Positions 1 to 8,028 of a DNA stretch of 36,911 nucleotides are shown here, in pieces. Source of the DNA: Pseudomonas parafulva NBRC 16636 = DSM 17004 (GTDB lineage Bacteria; Pseudomonadota; Gammaproteobacteria; Pseudomonadales; Pseudomonadaceae); assembly GCF_000730645.1 (NCBI RefSeq), contig NZ_BBIU01000031.1, positions 1 through 36,911 on the forward strand, in the 5' to 3' direction. The notes under the pieces are model-generated. The model worked only from the letters and a program-made list of their open reading frames with translations. It did not search any database and was not told the origin of the DNA. How positions within the stretch are numbered: position 1 is the stretch's first letter; the number at the start of each line of letters is the position of its first letter. Position numbers and translations under genes: made by a program.

Positions 1-95
1 TCCCACAGGGAGTGGGGTTTGCTCGTTAAATCATCGCCCAGCGCGATAGCGTAGAAGCAACTGTGTGCCAAAAATCTGAATGCCGGCGCGGTCCT

Positions 96-161
96 TGTGG
101 GAGCGGGTTCACCCGCGAATAATTGCAGTAGTGCATTATTCGCGGGTAACCCCGCCCCACA
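96..161. repeat. REP-type palindrome downstream of mksB
   Basis: An inverted repeat with arms of about 30 bases. The left arm begins TGTGGGAGCGGGTTCACCCG and the right arm is its near-perfect complement ending CGCCCCACA; the apex is around positions 121-135. The sequence matches the familiar P. putida-group REP consensus. It lies 10 bases past the mksB stop codon, so it would form a strong hairpin at the 3' end of the condensin transcript and may protect or terminate it. A degenerate fragment of similar type (TCCCACAGGGAGTGGGG) sits at the very start of the window, but I cannot define its left edge. Confidence 0.85.
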
Positions 162-171
162 GGGTGCACCG

Positions 172-3003
172 TCAGGCCAACTCTTCGGCCTGACCCTCGC
201 GCACAACCGCCTTCACCTCATCCAGCCGGCTGATGTACTTCCAGTCGGCCTCGTCGATGTAGATGCCATTGGGGCCGCTGCCCCCTTCCAGGTCAATCGC
301 CACCCGTGCCGACACCTGCGGCTTCACGCTCGCCAGAATTGGCACGAAGCCCAGCTGCAGGCTGGTTTCCAGTAGGGCTGCCTGGTTGCGTTCGTCGATG
401 TCGGCAGCTTCGTCCAGGTAGTACGGCAGACGAATGCGGCCGGCCAGGTCGCGGTCCATCAGGTGCAGCAACAGGTACATGTTGGTCAGCGCCTTGATGG
501 TCATGGTGGTGCCGTTGGACGCCGCGCCGTCGATGTCGGCGTGGATCACCGGCTGGCCATTGACCTTGGTGATCTCGAACGCCAGTTCGAACAGGTCCTT
601 GAGCCCCAGTTGATTGTGGTTGGCCGCCACCAGCCGGGCCAGGTATTCCTTGGCCTCTTCGTTCTTGTTGTCCTGCTCGGCGCTTTGCGTCAGGTCGAAC
701 ACCGAGAGGGTCTCGCCTTCTTCGTACTGGCCGGCGCTGTGGATGATCTGGTCGATGTGCTTGAGGGCCTCCTTGTTGGGCGCCAGCACCACCCGGAAGC
801 TTTCCAGGTTGGACACCTGGCGCCGGTTGATCTCGCGGTTGAACAAGGCCAGCTGGTGTTCCAGGCTGTCGTAGTCGCTGCGGATGTTGCGCAAGGTGCG
901 GGCGATATCAGTAACCGCTGCGCGGCGAGCCTTGGCCAGGGTCAGCGCCTCGTCGGTGCGGTGGGCATAGGCGTTCACCAGCAGTTGCAGGCGGCGCTCC
1001 ATGTCGTCCTCGCTGTCGAACTTGGCCACGCCCTTCAAGCGTACCTGGGCGTACAGCGCCTCGATCTGGTTGTCCACGCGCTGTAAAGCCTGCCAGCTGT
1101 CCTGGTAGTCGTTGAGCAGCGGCAGCAGGTTGTCCATCGAGTCATCGACGGCTTCCATGAACGGCGTGCCGTAGGGCAGGTCGGCAGGCAGCAGCTGGCG
1201 GCGGCGCAGGGCGTCGTCGAGCGTGCGTTGCTGGGACTCCAGGTCGCCGATCTGGCGGCCGACCAGTTGCAGCTTGGCAGACAGTTGCTGGACGCGCTCG
1301 GTGAAGGCGTCGCTGGAGCGCTTGAGCTCATCCTGGGCGGCTTCCAGCTGCGACAGCTGCTCCAGCTTCTCGGGTTCCTCGGCGGCCAGGGTCTGGCTGC
1401 GGCGGAAGTCTTCCAGCGCCTTCTGGGCGTCGAGCACCTGCTGGTACAGGGCCTCTGTCTGCGCCTTGGAGGCGGAGCGGTCGGCGCTGACGGCCTGCTG
1501 GGTCTTCAGCTGCCGCAGCTCCTTGTCCAGGCGCTCTTTCTGGTCGCGCAATGCAGCGCGGTCGGCCAACGCCTGAAGCGCAGGCGGGTCGATGTGGGTG
1601 AGGTCGATGGAAAGGCCAGGGGCCTCGAAGCGCTCGCCCTTGAAACCGTCGAGCACCGCTTCCAGCGATTTGACCCACAGGTCGCTGTCGTCCAGCTCGA
1701 TGCCGCGCTCGCCCAGCGGCAGGCTGAACAGGGCGCCGTTGAACAGGCGCATCAGGCGGTCGACGTCCTGCTGCGAAAACTCTTCGCGCAGGCGGGCATA
1801 GCTGTTGTTGTCGGCGTGGTCCAGCTGCTGCCTGACTTGTTTCAGGCGTTTTTCCAGGTCGCGTACGCGCTCGTCCAGGTCTTCGGCACTGAACTGGCGA
1901 GACTGGGCCAGGGCACCGGCCAGCTCGTCGTGGGCGTCCTTGGCCGCCAGCAGTTGCTGTTCCAGCACCTTGACGTCGTCGACCAGGGCAAAGCGGTGGC
2001 GCAGCACCGACAGCTCACCCAGCCAGCGCTGGATGCCGGTGATTTCCCGCTCCAGGCGCATCAGCTCTTGGGTGCCGCCGCGCTGGTCGTTCTGCAGGCG
2101 GTCCTGCTCGCCGCGGTAGTGCTCGGCCTGGATGACCAGCTCTTCCTTGCGCGCCATGGCGTATTCCTGCCAGGTGCCCAGCAGGGTGTCAAGCACCGGC
2201 GAAATGCGGTGCAGCTTGCCGCGCAGGATGTCGCGCTGGGCCACGCCACCGGCCAGGGCTTCCACCAGGGGGCCGGCGGCGACCAGGGCGTTGTAGTCCT
2301 GCTCCATGCGGCGCACGTCGCGGAAGGCTTCCTCGCACGCGGCAATGTAGTCGACGCTGCCGGAGCGCAGGCTGTGTTCGAAGGCATCCAGGAACAGCTG
2401 CTTGAGCTTGGCTGCGGTGATCTCGCGCATGTGCAGCAGGTTGATGAACAGGGCGCGGAACGTTTTCAGGCTCTGCTCGCTGGTGGAGCGCAGCGGGATC
2501 AGGGTGAGGTCCAGCGGTATCGAGGTGTGGCCGCCGACCAGCAGCCGGCGCAGCTCGTCGGGCTTCACCTCGTAGGCCTTGATGCCCAGGCGTTCAAGGT
2601 TGGTGAACAGCTCTTTCTGGCGCAGGCAGGTGTCGTTCTTCTGGTAGTGGGCCAGGTCCAGCTCGCCTTTGTAGGCGAAGAACTGGTGACCGAAGCCGCC
2701 GCCCGGGCCACGGCCGACAACGCCGATCACGTGGGTGCCGTGGGGCAGGCTCAGCTCGCAAAGAATGTACGAGGTGTCACTGGCGAAGTAGAAGCGGCGC
2801 GACTGCTCAAGGCTGTACTTGCCGAAGCTCATGTCCGACATGCGCGCCAGAATGGGGAACTGCAGGGCGTTGATCGACGCCGACTTGCCCAGGTTGTTGG
2901 CGCCATACACCGACAGTGGGTGTTCCAGCGGGAACAGGCCGAGGCTGTAGCCCGCCGTGTTGAGCAGTGCGAAGCGGCGGATACCGTAGCGTTCCTGGCT
3001 CAT
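172..3003 (-). CDS. mksB: Condensin MksB, SMC-like ATPase subunit
   Basis: MksB is the ATPase of the MksBEF (MukBEF-related) condensin, which loops and organises chromosomal DNA; related Wadjet/JetABCD complexes act on plasmids. The 943-residue product has a Walker A motif GANNLGKS at residues 34-41 and a Walker B motif LPYYLDEAAD at about 859-868, with the catalytic Asp-Glu pair at D864/E865. A region around residue 830 (SNGTTM) sits where the ABC signature is expected. The middle is rich in heptad-like Leu, Gln, Glu and Arg, as in a coiled-coil arm. It is much shorter than E. coli MukB (1486 residues), as is usual for MksB. The start codon overlaps the mksE stop by four bases, so translation is probably coupled. 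It is last in mksF-mksE-mksB. No fourth gene for the toprim-like nuclease MksG/JetD follows. Confidence 0.93.
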   Translation of the reverse strand: MSQERYGIRRFALLNTAGYSLGLFPLEHPLSVYGANNLGKSASINALQFPILARMSDMSFGKYSLEQSRRFYFASDTSYILCELSLPHGTHVIGVVGRGPGGGFGHQFFAYKGELDLAHYQKNDTCLRQKELFTNLERLGIKAYEVKPDELRRLLVGGHTSIPLDLTLIPLRSTSEQSLKTFRALFINLLHMREITAAKLKQLFLDAFEHSLRSGSVDYIAACEEAFRDVRRMEQDYNALVAAGPLVEALAGGVAQRDILRGKLHRISPVLDTLLGTWQEYAMARKEELVIQAEHYRGEQDRLQNDQRGGTQELMRLEREITGIQRWLGELSVLRHRFALVDDVKVLEQQLLAAKDAHDELAGALAQSRQFSAEDLDERVRDLEKRLKQVRQQLDHADNNSYARLREEFSQQDVDRLMRLFNGALFSLPLGERGIELDDSDLWVKSLEAVLDGFKGERFEAPGLSIDLTHIDPPALQALADRAALRDQKERLDKELRQLKTQQAVSADRSASKAQTEALYQQVLDAQKALEDFRRSQTLAAEEPEKLEQLSQLEAAQDELKRSSDAFTERVQQLSAKLQLVGRQIGDLESQQRTLDDALRRRQLLPADLPYGTPFMEAVDDSMDNLLPLLNDYQDSWQALQRVDNQIEALYAQVRLKGVAKFDSEDDMERRLQLLVNAYAHRTDEALTLAKARRAAVTDIARTLRNIRSDYDSLEHQLALFNREINRRQVSNLESFRVVLAPNKEALKHIDQIIHSAGQYEEGETLSVFDLTQSAEQDNKNEEAKEYLARLVAANHNQLGLKDLFELAFEITKVNGQPVIHADIDGAASNGTTMTIKALTNMYLLLHLMDRDLAGRIRLPYYLDEAADIDERNQAALLETSLQLGFVPILASVKPQVSARVAIDLEGGSGPNGIYIDEADWKYISRLDEVKAVVREGQAEELA

Positions 3004-3707
3004 GCGTCAATCTCCTGTTGCTCTTCGCGAATGGCCCGCGCCAAGGCCTGCTCCTCGCTTTCCTCGCCCTCGAAGGGGCTGAGGTCCAGCGGGTCGTCGG
3101 TGCGGTTGAGTGCTTCGGGGCTTTCTTCCTCGACCAGGGTCGGGGTCGGCAGGGGCAGGTCGCTGTGCAGGGTGGCTGCCAGGTCGCGGTCCTGCTGCAC
3201 GGCCAGGCACACATCGAGAAAACGGTGCATGGGTGGCAGAAAGCGGTAGATGCCGCCTTCTTCGTGGGCAAAGCCGAGCTGGGTCATGCGCCGCAGGATC
3301 TTCTCCTCCAGCTCGTCCACCGTCTGTACCTCGGCCTGCAGAAACAGGTCGCGGTACTTGTCCAGCAGCGAGGGCAGCTCGTCACGGCCTAGGCTGCCGC
3401 CGTCCAGCACGGCCATCGGGTCGCGGCCTTGGTCGGCCAGGTGCTCGACCAGGATGAAGGTGAACAGCGACAGGCGCTGGGCGGTCTTGTTCACCTGCGC
3501 CGCAGCCATGTCCGGCACGAAGTAGTAGAAACCGCGGGTATCGCACACCAGCTCGAAGCCCAGGGCCTTGAACAGGGTGCGGTACTGGTCCTGGAAGTTC
3601 GACAACTGGGCGTACAGCTCGGGATCGCGGCGGCTGACGTGAAAACCTTTGAACAGCTCGCGGAAGATCGGCGCGAGCTGGGACAGTTCGGAAAGATCAA
3701 GATGCAT
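3000..3707 (-). CDS. mksE: Condensin subunit MksE (KITE-type)
   Basis: MksE is the small winged-helix (KITE) subunit that joins the MksF kleisin to the MksB heads. At 235 residues it has the usual length. The call rests mainly on its place between an unmistakable SMC-like MksB and a kleisin-like protein, and on the familiar start MHLDLSELSQLAPIFRELFKG. The C-terminal third (from about residue 185) is acidic and probably flexible (EEESPEALNRTDDPLD and following). It overlaps mksF by 11 bases at its start and mksB by 4 bases at its end, which fits a tightly coupled operon giving fixed subunit ratios. Confidence 0.9.
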   Translation of the reverse strand: MHLDLSELSQLAPIFRELFKGFHVSRRDPELYAQLSNFQDQYRTLFKALGFELVCDTRGFYYFVPDMAAAQVNKTAQRLSLFTFILVEHLADQGRDPMAVLDGGSLGRDELPSLLDKYRDLFLQAEVQTVDELEEKILRRMTQLGFAHEEGGIYRFLPPMHRFLDVCLAVQQDRDLAATLHSDLPLPTPTLVEEESPEALNRTDDPLDLSPFEGEESEEQALARAIREEQQEIDA

Positions 3708-4986
3708 GGGCTGGGCTCGCGTTGGTATCGGTAGGCGCTGTGGTGGCGTCTTCGCGGCTGGAGGTCAGGGCGAACGAGCGCAGGCTGACCCGGTGTTCAT
3801 GGGTGGTGTAGTCACGGCGGTCCAGGCGTTGGCGCTTGAAGCGCTTCTCCCGCGAGAGGCGCGAGAACCAGTACAGCAGCTCGTCGGTCGCGCCCTCGGG
3901 CTCCTGCTCCAGCAGCCACACCATCAGGTCGGGCAGTGGTAGCGCCTGTTCGCAGCGATCGGTCATTTCCTTGACCGTACGCGGTGCACGGGGCAGGGCG
4001 CCGGAGGAAGGCTTGTGGGCCTTGGGGAAACGCGCCGGTTTAGGCTCGAAGCGGGCCAGGGCATAGACATAGGCCTCCACCTGGCTGGCACTGCCCAGGA
4101 AGGTGCTCTGCGGCCGGGTGAACAGTGGCATAGCGGCTTGCGGCAGGGCGTCCAGGCCCTTGCGGCGGATCACCGACAGTGCCAGTGCCGCGCCCCGGGT
4201 CACGGCGTTGTGCCGGCGCGCCTCTTCACGCAGCGGCAGCAGCAGCTCGCGGGCGTGGCGCAGGGTGAGCTGGGCGCTGGTTTGCATTTCCAGGATGCGC
4301 GCGTGGGTGCGCAGCAGCATGTCGTCGTCGACCAGGTGCCCCAGGCGCGCCTGTTCGCCCAGCAGCTTCAGCAGCACGGTTTCTACCTTGCGCACGCCCT
4401 GCTCGAAGGCGCCGTCGGCGTTCACCAGCTGGATCATGGGCTCGACGTATTCGTCCCAGGTAGCCAGTACTTCGGCGTAGCGCTGACGCAGGGGGATCTG
4501 GCGGTTGCTGGTTTTGGCCCGCTCGGCCACGGCCACCAGGGCCTGCTCGTCATTGTCGAGCTTCTTCAGCACATCGCGCACGCGCATGTCGAGCAGGCGC
4601 AGCTGGCGCGCCAGGTCGTCGCTGTCACGGTTGTCGAAGGCATCCTGGATGTGCCCGGCCAGGCGCTCCAGGTGGCGCAGGTAGGCTTCGATTTCCAGGC
4701 ACAGGCCCAGCCGGTGCTCGCGGCGCAGGTAAGCCAGGAAGTCGTGGATCTGGGCGTTGAGCTCGAAGCGGTTGGGGCTCTTGGCCACCGGCACCAGAAT
4801 ATCCAGGCGGATCCACACATCGAGCAGCTGGGTGATGTCCTGCGGGGTGCTTTCGACCTGCTGGCGGGCCACGTGGTGGCGCAGCTCCACCAGGCTCAGG
4901 GTGCCCTGGTCGAAGCGCTCGCACAGCGGCTCGATCAAGGCCCAGTGTTCGGCTAGGGCGCGCAGGACGCGCTTGGGTTCGATCAT
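3697..4986 (-). CDS. mksF: Condensin kleisin subunit MksF
   Basis: MksF is the kleisin (MukF-like) that bridges the MksB head domains and carries MksE. The product is all-helical by composition, with a charged C-terminal tail. I place the start at ATG 4986 (MIEPKRVLRALAEHWALIEP), where family members begin. An in-frame ATG at 5031 would add 15 residues of low-complexity sequence, and neither site has a good Shine-Dalgarno sequence. It is first of three overlapping genes and is divergent from holD-rimI; its promoter must lie in the 206-base gap at 4987-5192. Predicted length is 429 residues. Function is known for the family; whether this copy serves chromosome segregation or plasmid defence cannot be told from the sequence. 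Confidence 0.9.
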   Translation of the reverse strand: MIEPKRVLRALAEHWALIEPLCERFDQGTLSLVELRHHVARQQVESTPQDITQLLDVWIRLDILVPVAKSPNRFELNAQIHDFLAYLRREHRLGLCLEIEAYLRHLERLAGHIQDAFDNRDSDDLARQLRLLDMRVRDVLKKLDNDEQALVAVAERAKTSNRQIPLRQRYAEVLATWDEYVEPMIQLVNADGAFEQGVRKVETVLLKLLGEQARLGHLVDDDMLLRTHARILEMQTSAQLTLRHARELLLPLREEARRHNAVTRGAALALSVIRRKGLDALPQAAMPLFTRPQSTFLGSASQVEAYVYALARFEPKPARFPKAHKPSSGALPRAPRTVKEMTDRCEQALPLPDLMVWLLEQEPEGATDELLYWFSRLSREKRFKRQRLDRRDYTTHEHRVSLRSFALTSSREDATTAPTDTNASPAHAS

Positions 4987-5129
4987 TGGCTTGGGCTCGT
5001 TGCCAAGAAAAAGGGGGCGATTGTACTGCATCCGGGGCCTGGGGTTTTACCCCTTGGTCTGTAATGGGGTGTGTATGTCTCGGTTTTAGTGGCGCCTGGC
5101 AGATCGAGCGGCGCGCGGTCTGATGGGCG

Positions 5130-5159
5130 CTGCAAAAACGACGCCGTACACGTTAGAAT
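5130..5159 (+). promoter_or_regulatory. Candidate sigma-70 promoter of holD-rimI
   Basis: A -10 hexamer TAGAAT at 5154-5159 is preceded, after an 18-base spacer, by CTGCAA at 5130-5135 as a weak -35. Transcription would start near 5166, giving a short leader before the TTG at 5193. It lies in the divergent gap with mksF. Confidence 0.45.
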
Positions 5160-5192
5160 GCGCAACCGCCTTCACCCCTCGGATACCCGCCC

Positions 5193-5975
5193 TTGCTCAC
5201 CGAACCCCGTCGTCGCGCCTACCTTTCCGCCATGCAAGTGGTGCATTGGTTGCCGCGCGCCGAACTGCCGTTCGCTGCGCCGTCGCGGCCCGAACTGTTG
5301 CTGCCGGTCATGCCGGTCGAAGACATCGACTTCGACGCAAGGCCGGCCCCACCGGGTGAGCAGGCACCTGTCATCGTCCAGGCCCGTGTTGCCGAGCGGC
5401 CAAAAATAGAGGTTCCACGCCCGGGCACCAGCAAACCCGCCGCCAAGCCCAGCGAGCCCGAGGCGCAACCCGCAGCGCCCCGCGCAGCCCCTGTGCCGCC
5501 ACCGCGCTTCTCGCTGCAGTTGCTGCGCGCCGGCAGTTGCCTGCTGCTGGTTGAACTTGCTACCGGCCAGCCGTTCCAGAGCCGCGACCCCTCCTACCTG
5601 CTGCTCAAGGACATGCTGCGCGCAGCCGGCCTGCCCGATGCCCCGCAGATCATCGGCGAGCCGGTACGCTGGCCGCTGCTGGTGCGCGGCAACATGGACC
5701 AGGGCCCCGAAGCCGCACGGGATTTCGTCCAGAGCTTCGTCCAGGCGCGGCTGGAAGACGCCCCCTGCACCTGCCTGTGGCTGGTCGGGCTGCCCGCGCT
5801 GCGTTTTGCCGCCAATGCCGACGAGCAGGCCTATTACCAAACCCTCCCGCTCGGCGGCCTGGGCGATGCCTGGGCCTTGCCGGGCCTTGAACTGTTGATG
5901 GACGAGCCGCAGCGCAAGGCGGACGTCTGGAAAGCCATGCGCCAGCTGATGGCGCGCTGGAAGCACGTTGAATGA
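5193..5975 (+). CDS. holD: DNA polymerase III psi subunit (cryptic pseudomonad HolD)
   Basis: Psi links chi (and through it SSB) to the clamp loader of DNA polymerase III. Three things support the call. The gene directly precedes and overlaps rimI, as holD does in E. coli. The N terminus (RRRAYLSAMQVVHWLPRAEL, residues 6-25) resembles the chi-binding stretch of E. coli HolD (RRDWQLQQLGITQWSLRRP). The C-terminal domain (about 105-260) ends with a helix RKADVWKAMRQLM comparable to the E. coli end. At 260 residues it is nearly twice E. coli HolD (137). The extra length is a Pro/Ala-rich linker at about residues 50-105. Pseudomonad psi proteins are known to be this divergent and are often annotated hypothetical. 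The start is TTG 5193; ATG 5232 would cut into the chi-binding motif, so it is less likely. Confidence 0.8.
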   Translation: MLTEPRRRAYLSAMQVVHWLPRAELPFAAPSRPELLLPVMPVEDIDFDARPAPPGEQAPVIVQARVAERPKIEVPRPGTSKPAAKPSEPEAQPAAPRAAPVPPPRFSLQLLRAGSCLLLVELATGQPFQSRDPSYLLLKDMLRAAGLPDAPQIIGEPVRWPLLVRGNMDQGPEAARDFVQSFVQARLEDAPCTCLWLVGLPALRFAANADEQAYYQTLPLGGLGDAWALPGLELLMDEPQRKADVWKAMRQLMARWKHVE

Positions 5976-6424
5976 GTGACTCGATCAGTTTCCGCCCCAT
6001 GACCGAGGCGGATCTGGATGCCGTGCTGAAAATCGAATACGCCGCATTCAGCCACCCCTGGACCCGGGGGATTTTTCTGGATGCGCTCAAATCGTATGAA
6101 GTGTGGCTGATGTTCGACGGCCAGCAGCAGGTGGGTCATGGCGTGATCAACGTGATCATCGACGAAGCGCACCTGCTCAACATCACCGTCAAGCCGGAGA
6201 ACCAGGGCCGGGGCCTGGGCTTGCGGCTGCTTGAACACCTGATGGCCCGCGCCTACCAGCTCAACGGCCGGGAGTGTTTCCTGGAGGTACGCGCCAGCAA
6301 CCCGGCCTATCGCTTGTACGAGCGCTTCGGTTTCAACGAAATCGGCCGCCGGCGCGACTACTATCCAGTGGCGGGCGGTCGTGAAGATGCCCTGGTGATG
6401 GCCTGCACGCTGCTCGAAGACTGA
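5972..6424 (+). CDS. rimI: Ribosomal protein bS18-alanine N-acetyltransferase RimI
   Basis: RimI is a GNAT-fold enzyme that transfers acetyl from acetyl-CoA to the N-terminal alanine of ribosomal protein S18. The 150-residue product is of standard length. It shows the acetyl-CoA loop ENQGRGLGLRLLEHLM (about residues 76-91) and the family block LEVRASNPAYRLYERFGF, with E105 and Y116 matching the catalytic base and acid of Salmonella RimI. The block is followed by RRRDYYP. The ATG overlaps the holD stop (ATGA), so both are read from one transcript. This pairing of replication and ribosome-modification genes is conserved in gamma-proteobacteria. Confidence 0.95.
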   Translation: MSDSISFRPMTEADLDAVLKIEYAAFSHPWTRGIFLDALKSYEVWLMFDGQQQVGHGVINVIIDEAHLLNITVKPENQGRGLGLRLLEHLMARAYQLNGRECFLEVRASNPAYRLYERFGFNEIGRRRDYYPVAGGREDALVMACTLLED

Positions 6425-6462
6425 GCCCGCGCCGGCCACTGTTGCAGGCAGGGGAGGGCGGA

Positions 6463-7038
6463 GTGAACATACGGTTGCTGATGGTGGGCCTGCTGGCGGC
6501 GAGTGTAGCCCAGGCTGATACACGAGATGTGTGGATGTTCGCCCAGTGGGCGGGCGACCACCCGACGCGGCCGTTTCGGGAAATGCTGGTAGATGCCCGC
6601 CTTTATGGGGTGGTGCCCATTCACCAGTTGCTGCGTTCTGCTTCCGACTGGCAGCCCTGCCGCGCCGCGCCCTTTGCCGTACCCCCTCCAGGCAACTGGC
6701 CTGCAGTGCGTTCAACCCTCTCCCTGCTCAAGGCCCTGAATGTTCAAGGCATCCTGCCGGCCTTCGAAGTGGTATCGGCCTATCGCGACCCAGGCCTGAA
6801 CCGCTGTGCCGGCGGTGCTCCTGGCAGCGCTCACACCCGGGCCTTTGCGGTGGATATTCTGCTGCCGCCCGCGGCCAACCCCGGCCCGCTGTGCCAGTTC
6901 TGGCAGCAGCACGGTCAGGCGTGGAACATGGGCCTGGGCCGCTACCCAAGCGGCCGCATTCACCTGGACACCGCCGGTTACCGCACCTGGGGTGGGGACG
7001 GCAGTGCGGGTTCATCGTTTTGCACCAAGCCCAGGTGA
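6463..7038 (+). CDS. Secreted M15-type peptidase-like protein
   Basis: Probably a small periplasmic zinc peptidase of the M15 (D-Ala-D-Ala carboxypeptidase, VanY/DacB-like) fold acting on murein. The metal site is visible: SAHTRAFAVDI gives the H-x6-D pair (H124, D131), and GRIHLDTAGYRTW gives the second His (H167), with SAYRDPGLN as the usual preceding strand. The start is GTG 6463, because GGGGAGGG lies just upstream at 6451-6458. The upstream TTG at 6442 would precede that ribosome-binding site. From GTG the protein starts with a clean signal peptide (NIRLLMVGLLAASVAQA) and has 191 residues. It lies 38 bases after rimI and may be cotranscribed. Its last 61 bases overlap the convergent LysR gene. 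Substrate is not deducible. Confidence 0.75.
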   Translation: MNIRLLMVGLLAASVAQADTRDVWMFAQWAGDHPTRPFREMLVDARLYGVVPIHQLLRSASDWQPCRAAPFAVPPPGNWPAVRSTLSLLKALNVQGILPAFEVVSAYRDPGLNRCAGGAPGSAHTRAFAVDILLPPAANPGPLCQFWQQHGQAWNMGLGRYPSGRIHLDTAGYRTWGGDGSAGSSFCTKPR

Positions 7039-7892
7039 GCCAGGCAACCCTGGCATTGCTCGGTCACCCACTGGGCGAAGCGCTGGCGTTTACCGCCGTC
7101 ATCGAGGCGGTGGTTGCTCAGCAGGTAATAGGCAGAGCCGTCCGGCACAAAGCCAAACGGTGACTGCAACTGCCCGCTGTCCAGTTCGTCACGCACCATC
7201 AATGCCGAGGCCATGGCCATGCCCAGCCCGGCACCCGCTGCCTGAATCGACAGGTAGAAATGCTCGAAATCGCCGCGTTCGCCGGGGCAGGGCGGTTGGC
7301 CGTTCAGGTGCAGCCATGTGCCCCAGGCGTCGGGGCGGGTGGCGCTGTGCAGTAGGCGCTGGCCCTCCACCTTCAACGGCGCGCCAGGGCGGCACACCGG
7401 GCCGATCCACTCATCGCAGATTTTTTGCTGGTACAGATGGCTGGGCCAGCGGAAGTCGTCGCGGCGGATCGCCAGGTCGACGCCGGTGCGTGCGAAGTCC
7501 AGCGGCCCGCCAGCAGCCACCAGTTGCAGTTGCAGGTCTGGATGGGTCGCGTGCAGGCGGGGCAGCCGAGGGATCAGCCAGCGCATGGCGATAGTCGGCT
7601 CGCAGGACACGACCAACGTGACATCGTCGTGGCGGGTGAGCTGCTGCACGGCGGTTTCCAGCTGCTCGAAGACCGCCCGGGTGGTGGCGTGCAGGGCGCG
7701 GCCTGCCGGGGTCAGGAAAATCGCCCGGTTGCGGCGCTCGAACAGCGTTATGCCCAGGCTTTCCTCCAGCAGGCGTACCTGGCGGCTGACGGCGCCGTGG
7801 GTAACGTGCAGTTGTTCGGCTGCGCGCACGAAGTTTTGCGTGCGGGCTGCGATGTCGAAATAGCGCAGGGTATTGAGGGGAGGCAGGATCAT
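6978..7892 (-). CDS. LysR-family regulator (GcvA/AmpR-like)
   Basis: A 304-residue LysR-type transcriptional regulator. The N-terminal winged helix (residues 1-60) shows the typical pattern with FVRAAEQLHVTHGAVSRQVR and LEESLGITLFERRNRAIFLT. The effector domain follows from about residue 90 (TLVVSCEPTIAMRWLIPRLP), of the GcvA/TrpI/AmpR subgroup type. It is transcribed divergently from the LysE-family exporter at 8029 and very likely controls it, the common arrangement for amino acid exporters of this type; the effector would then be the exported amino acid or an analogue. The 3' end runs 61 bases into the convergent peptidase gene at 6463-7038, so no terminator fits between them. Confidence 0.9.
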   Translation of the reverse strand: MILPPLNTLRYFDIAARTQNFVRAAEQLHVTHGAVSRQVRLLEESLGITLFERRNRAIFLTPAGRALHATTRAVFEQLETAVQQLTRHDDVTLVVSCEPTIAMRWLIPRLPRLHATHPDLQLQLVAAGGPLDFARTGVDLAIRRDDFRWPSHLYQQKICDEWIGPVCRPGAPLKVEGQRLLHSATRPDAWGTWLHLNGQPPCPGERGDFEHFYLSIQAAGAGLGMAMASALMVRDELDSGQLQSPFGFVPDGSAYYLLSNHRLDDGGKRQRFAQWVTEQCQGCLAHLGLVQNDEPALPSPPQVR

Positions 7893-8028
7893 GGCGCTGG
7901 TGCTTTAAACAAGAAATCTGTGACTTAAACTAGCAGATAACCTCAACTATAAATCGATTTTCCCCAGCCCCAGAGCCCATGAGAATAGCCCTTTCCGTGC
8001 ATTTTCATCACTCATCTGGAGCTCTCCC
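7893..8028. promoter_or_regulatory. Divergent lysR / lysE-family control region
   Basis: This is the only non-coding DNA between the divergent regulator and exporter, so it should carry both promoters and the LysR operator. It is AT-richer than its surroundings. ATAACCTCAACTAT (7937-7950) has short ATA/TAT arms, and TATAAAT follows at once, a possible -10 for the exporter. I do not see a convincing T-N11-A dyad. Confidence 0.35.

Noticed and set aside
1228..3249. 673-codon plus-strand open frame opposite mksB and mksE
   Set aside because: It is an antisense shadow in high-GC DNA. The product is Leu/Gln/Val/Ala-rich with no fold motif, and the minus strand encodes a clear SMC ATPase with both Walker motifs.
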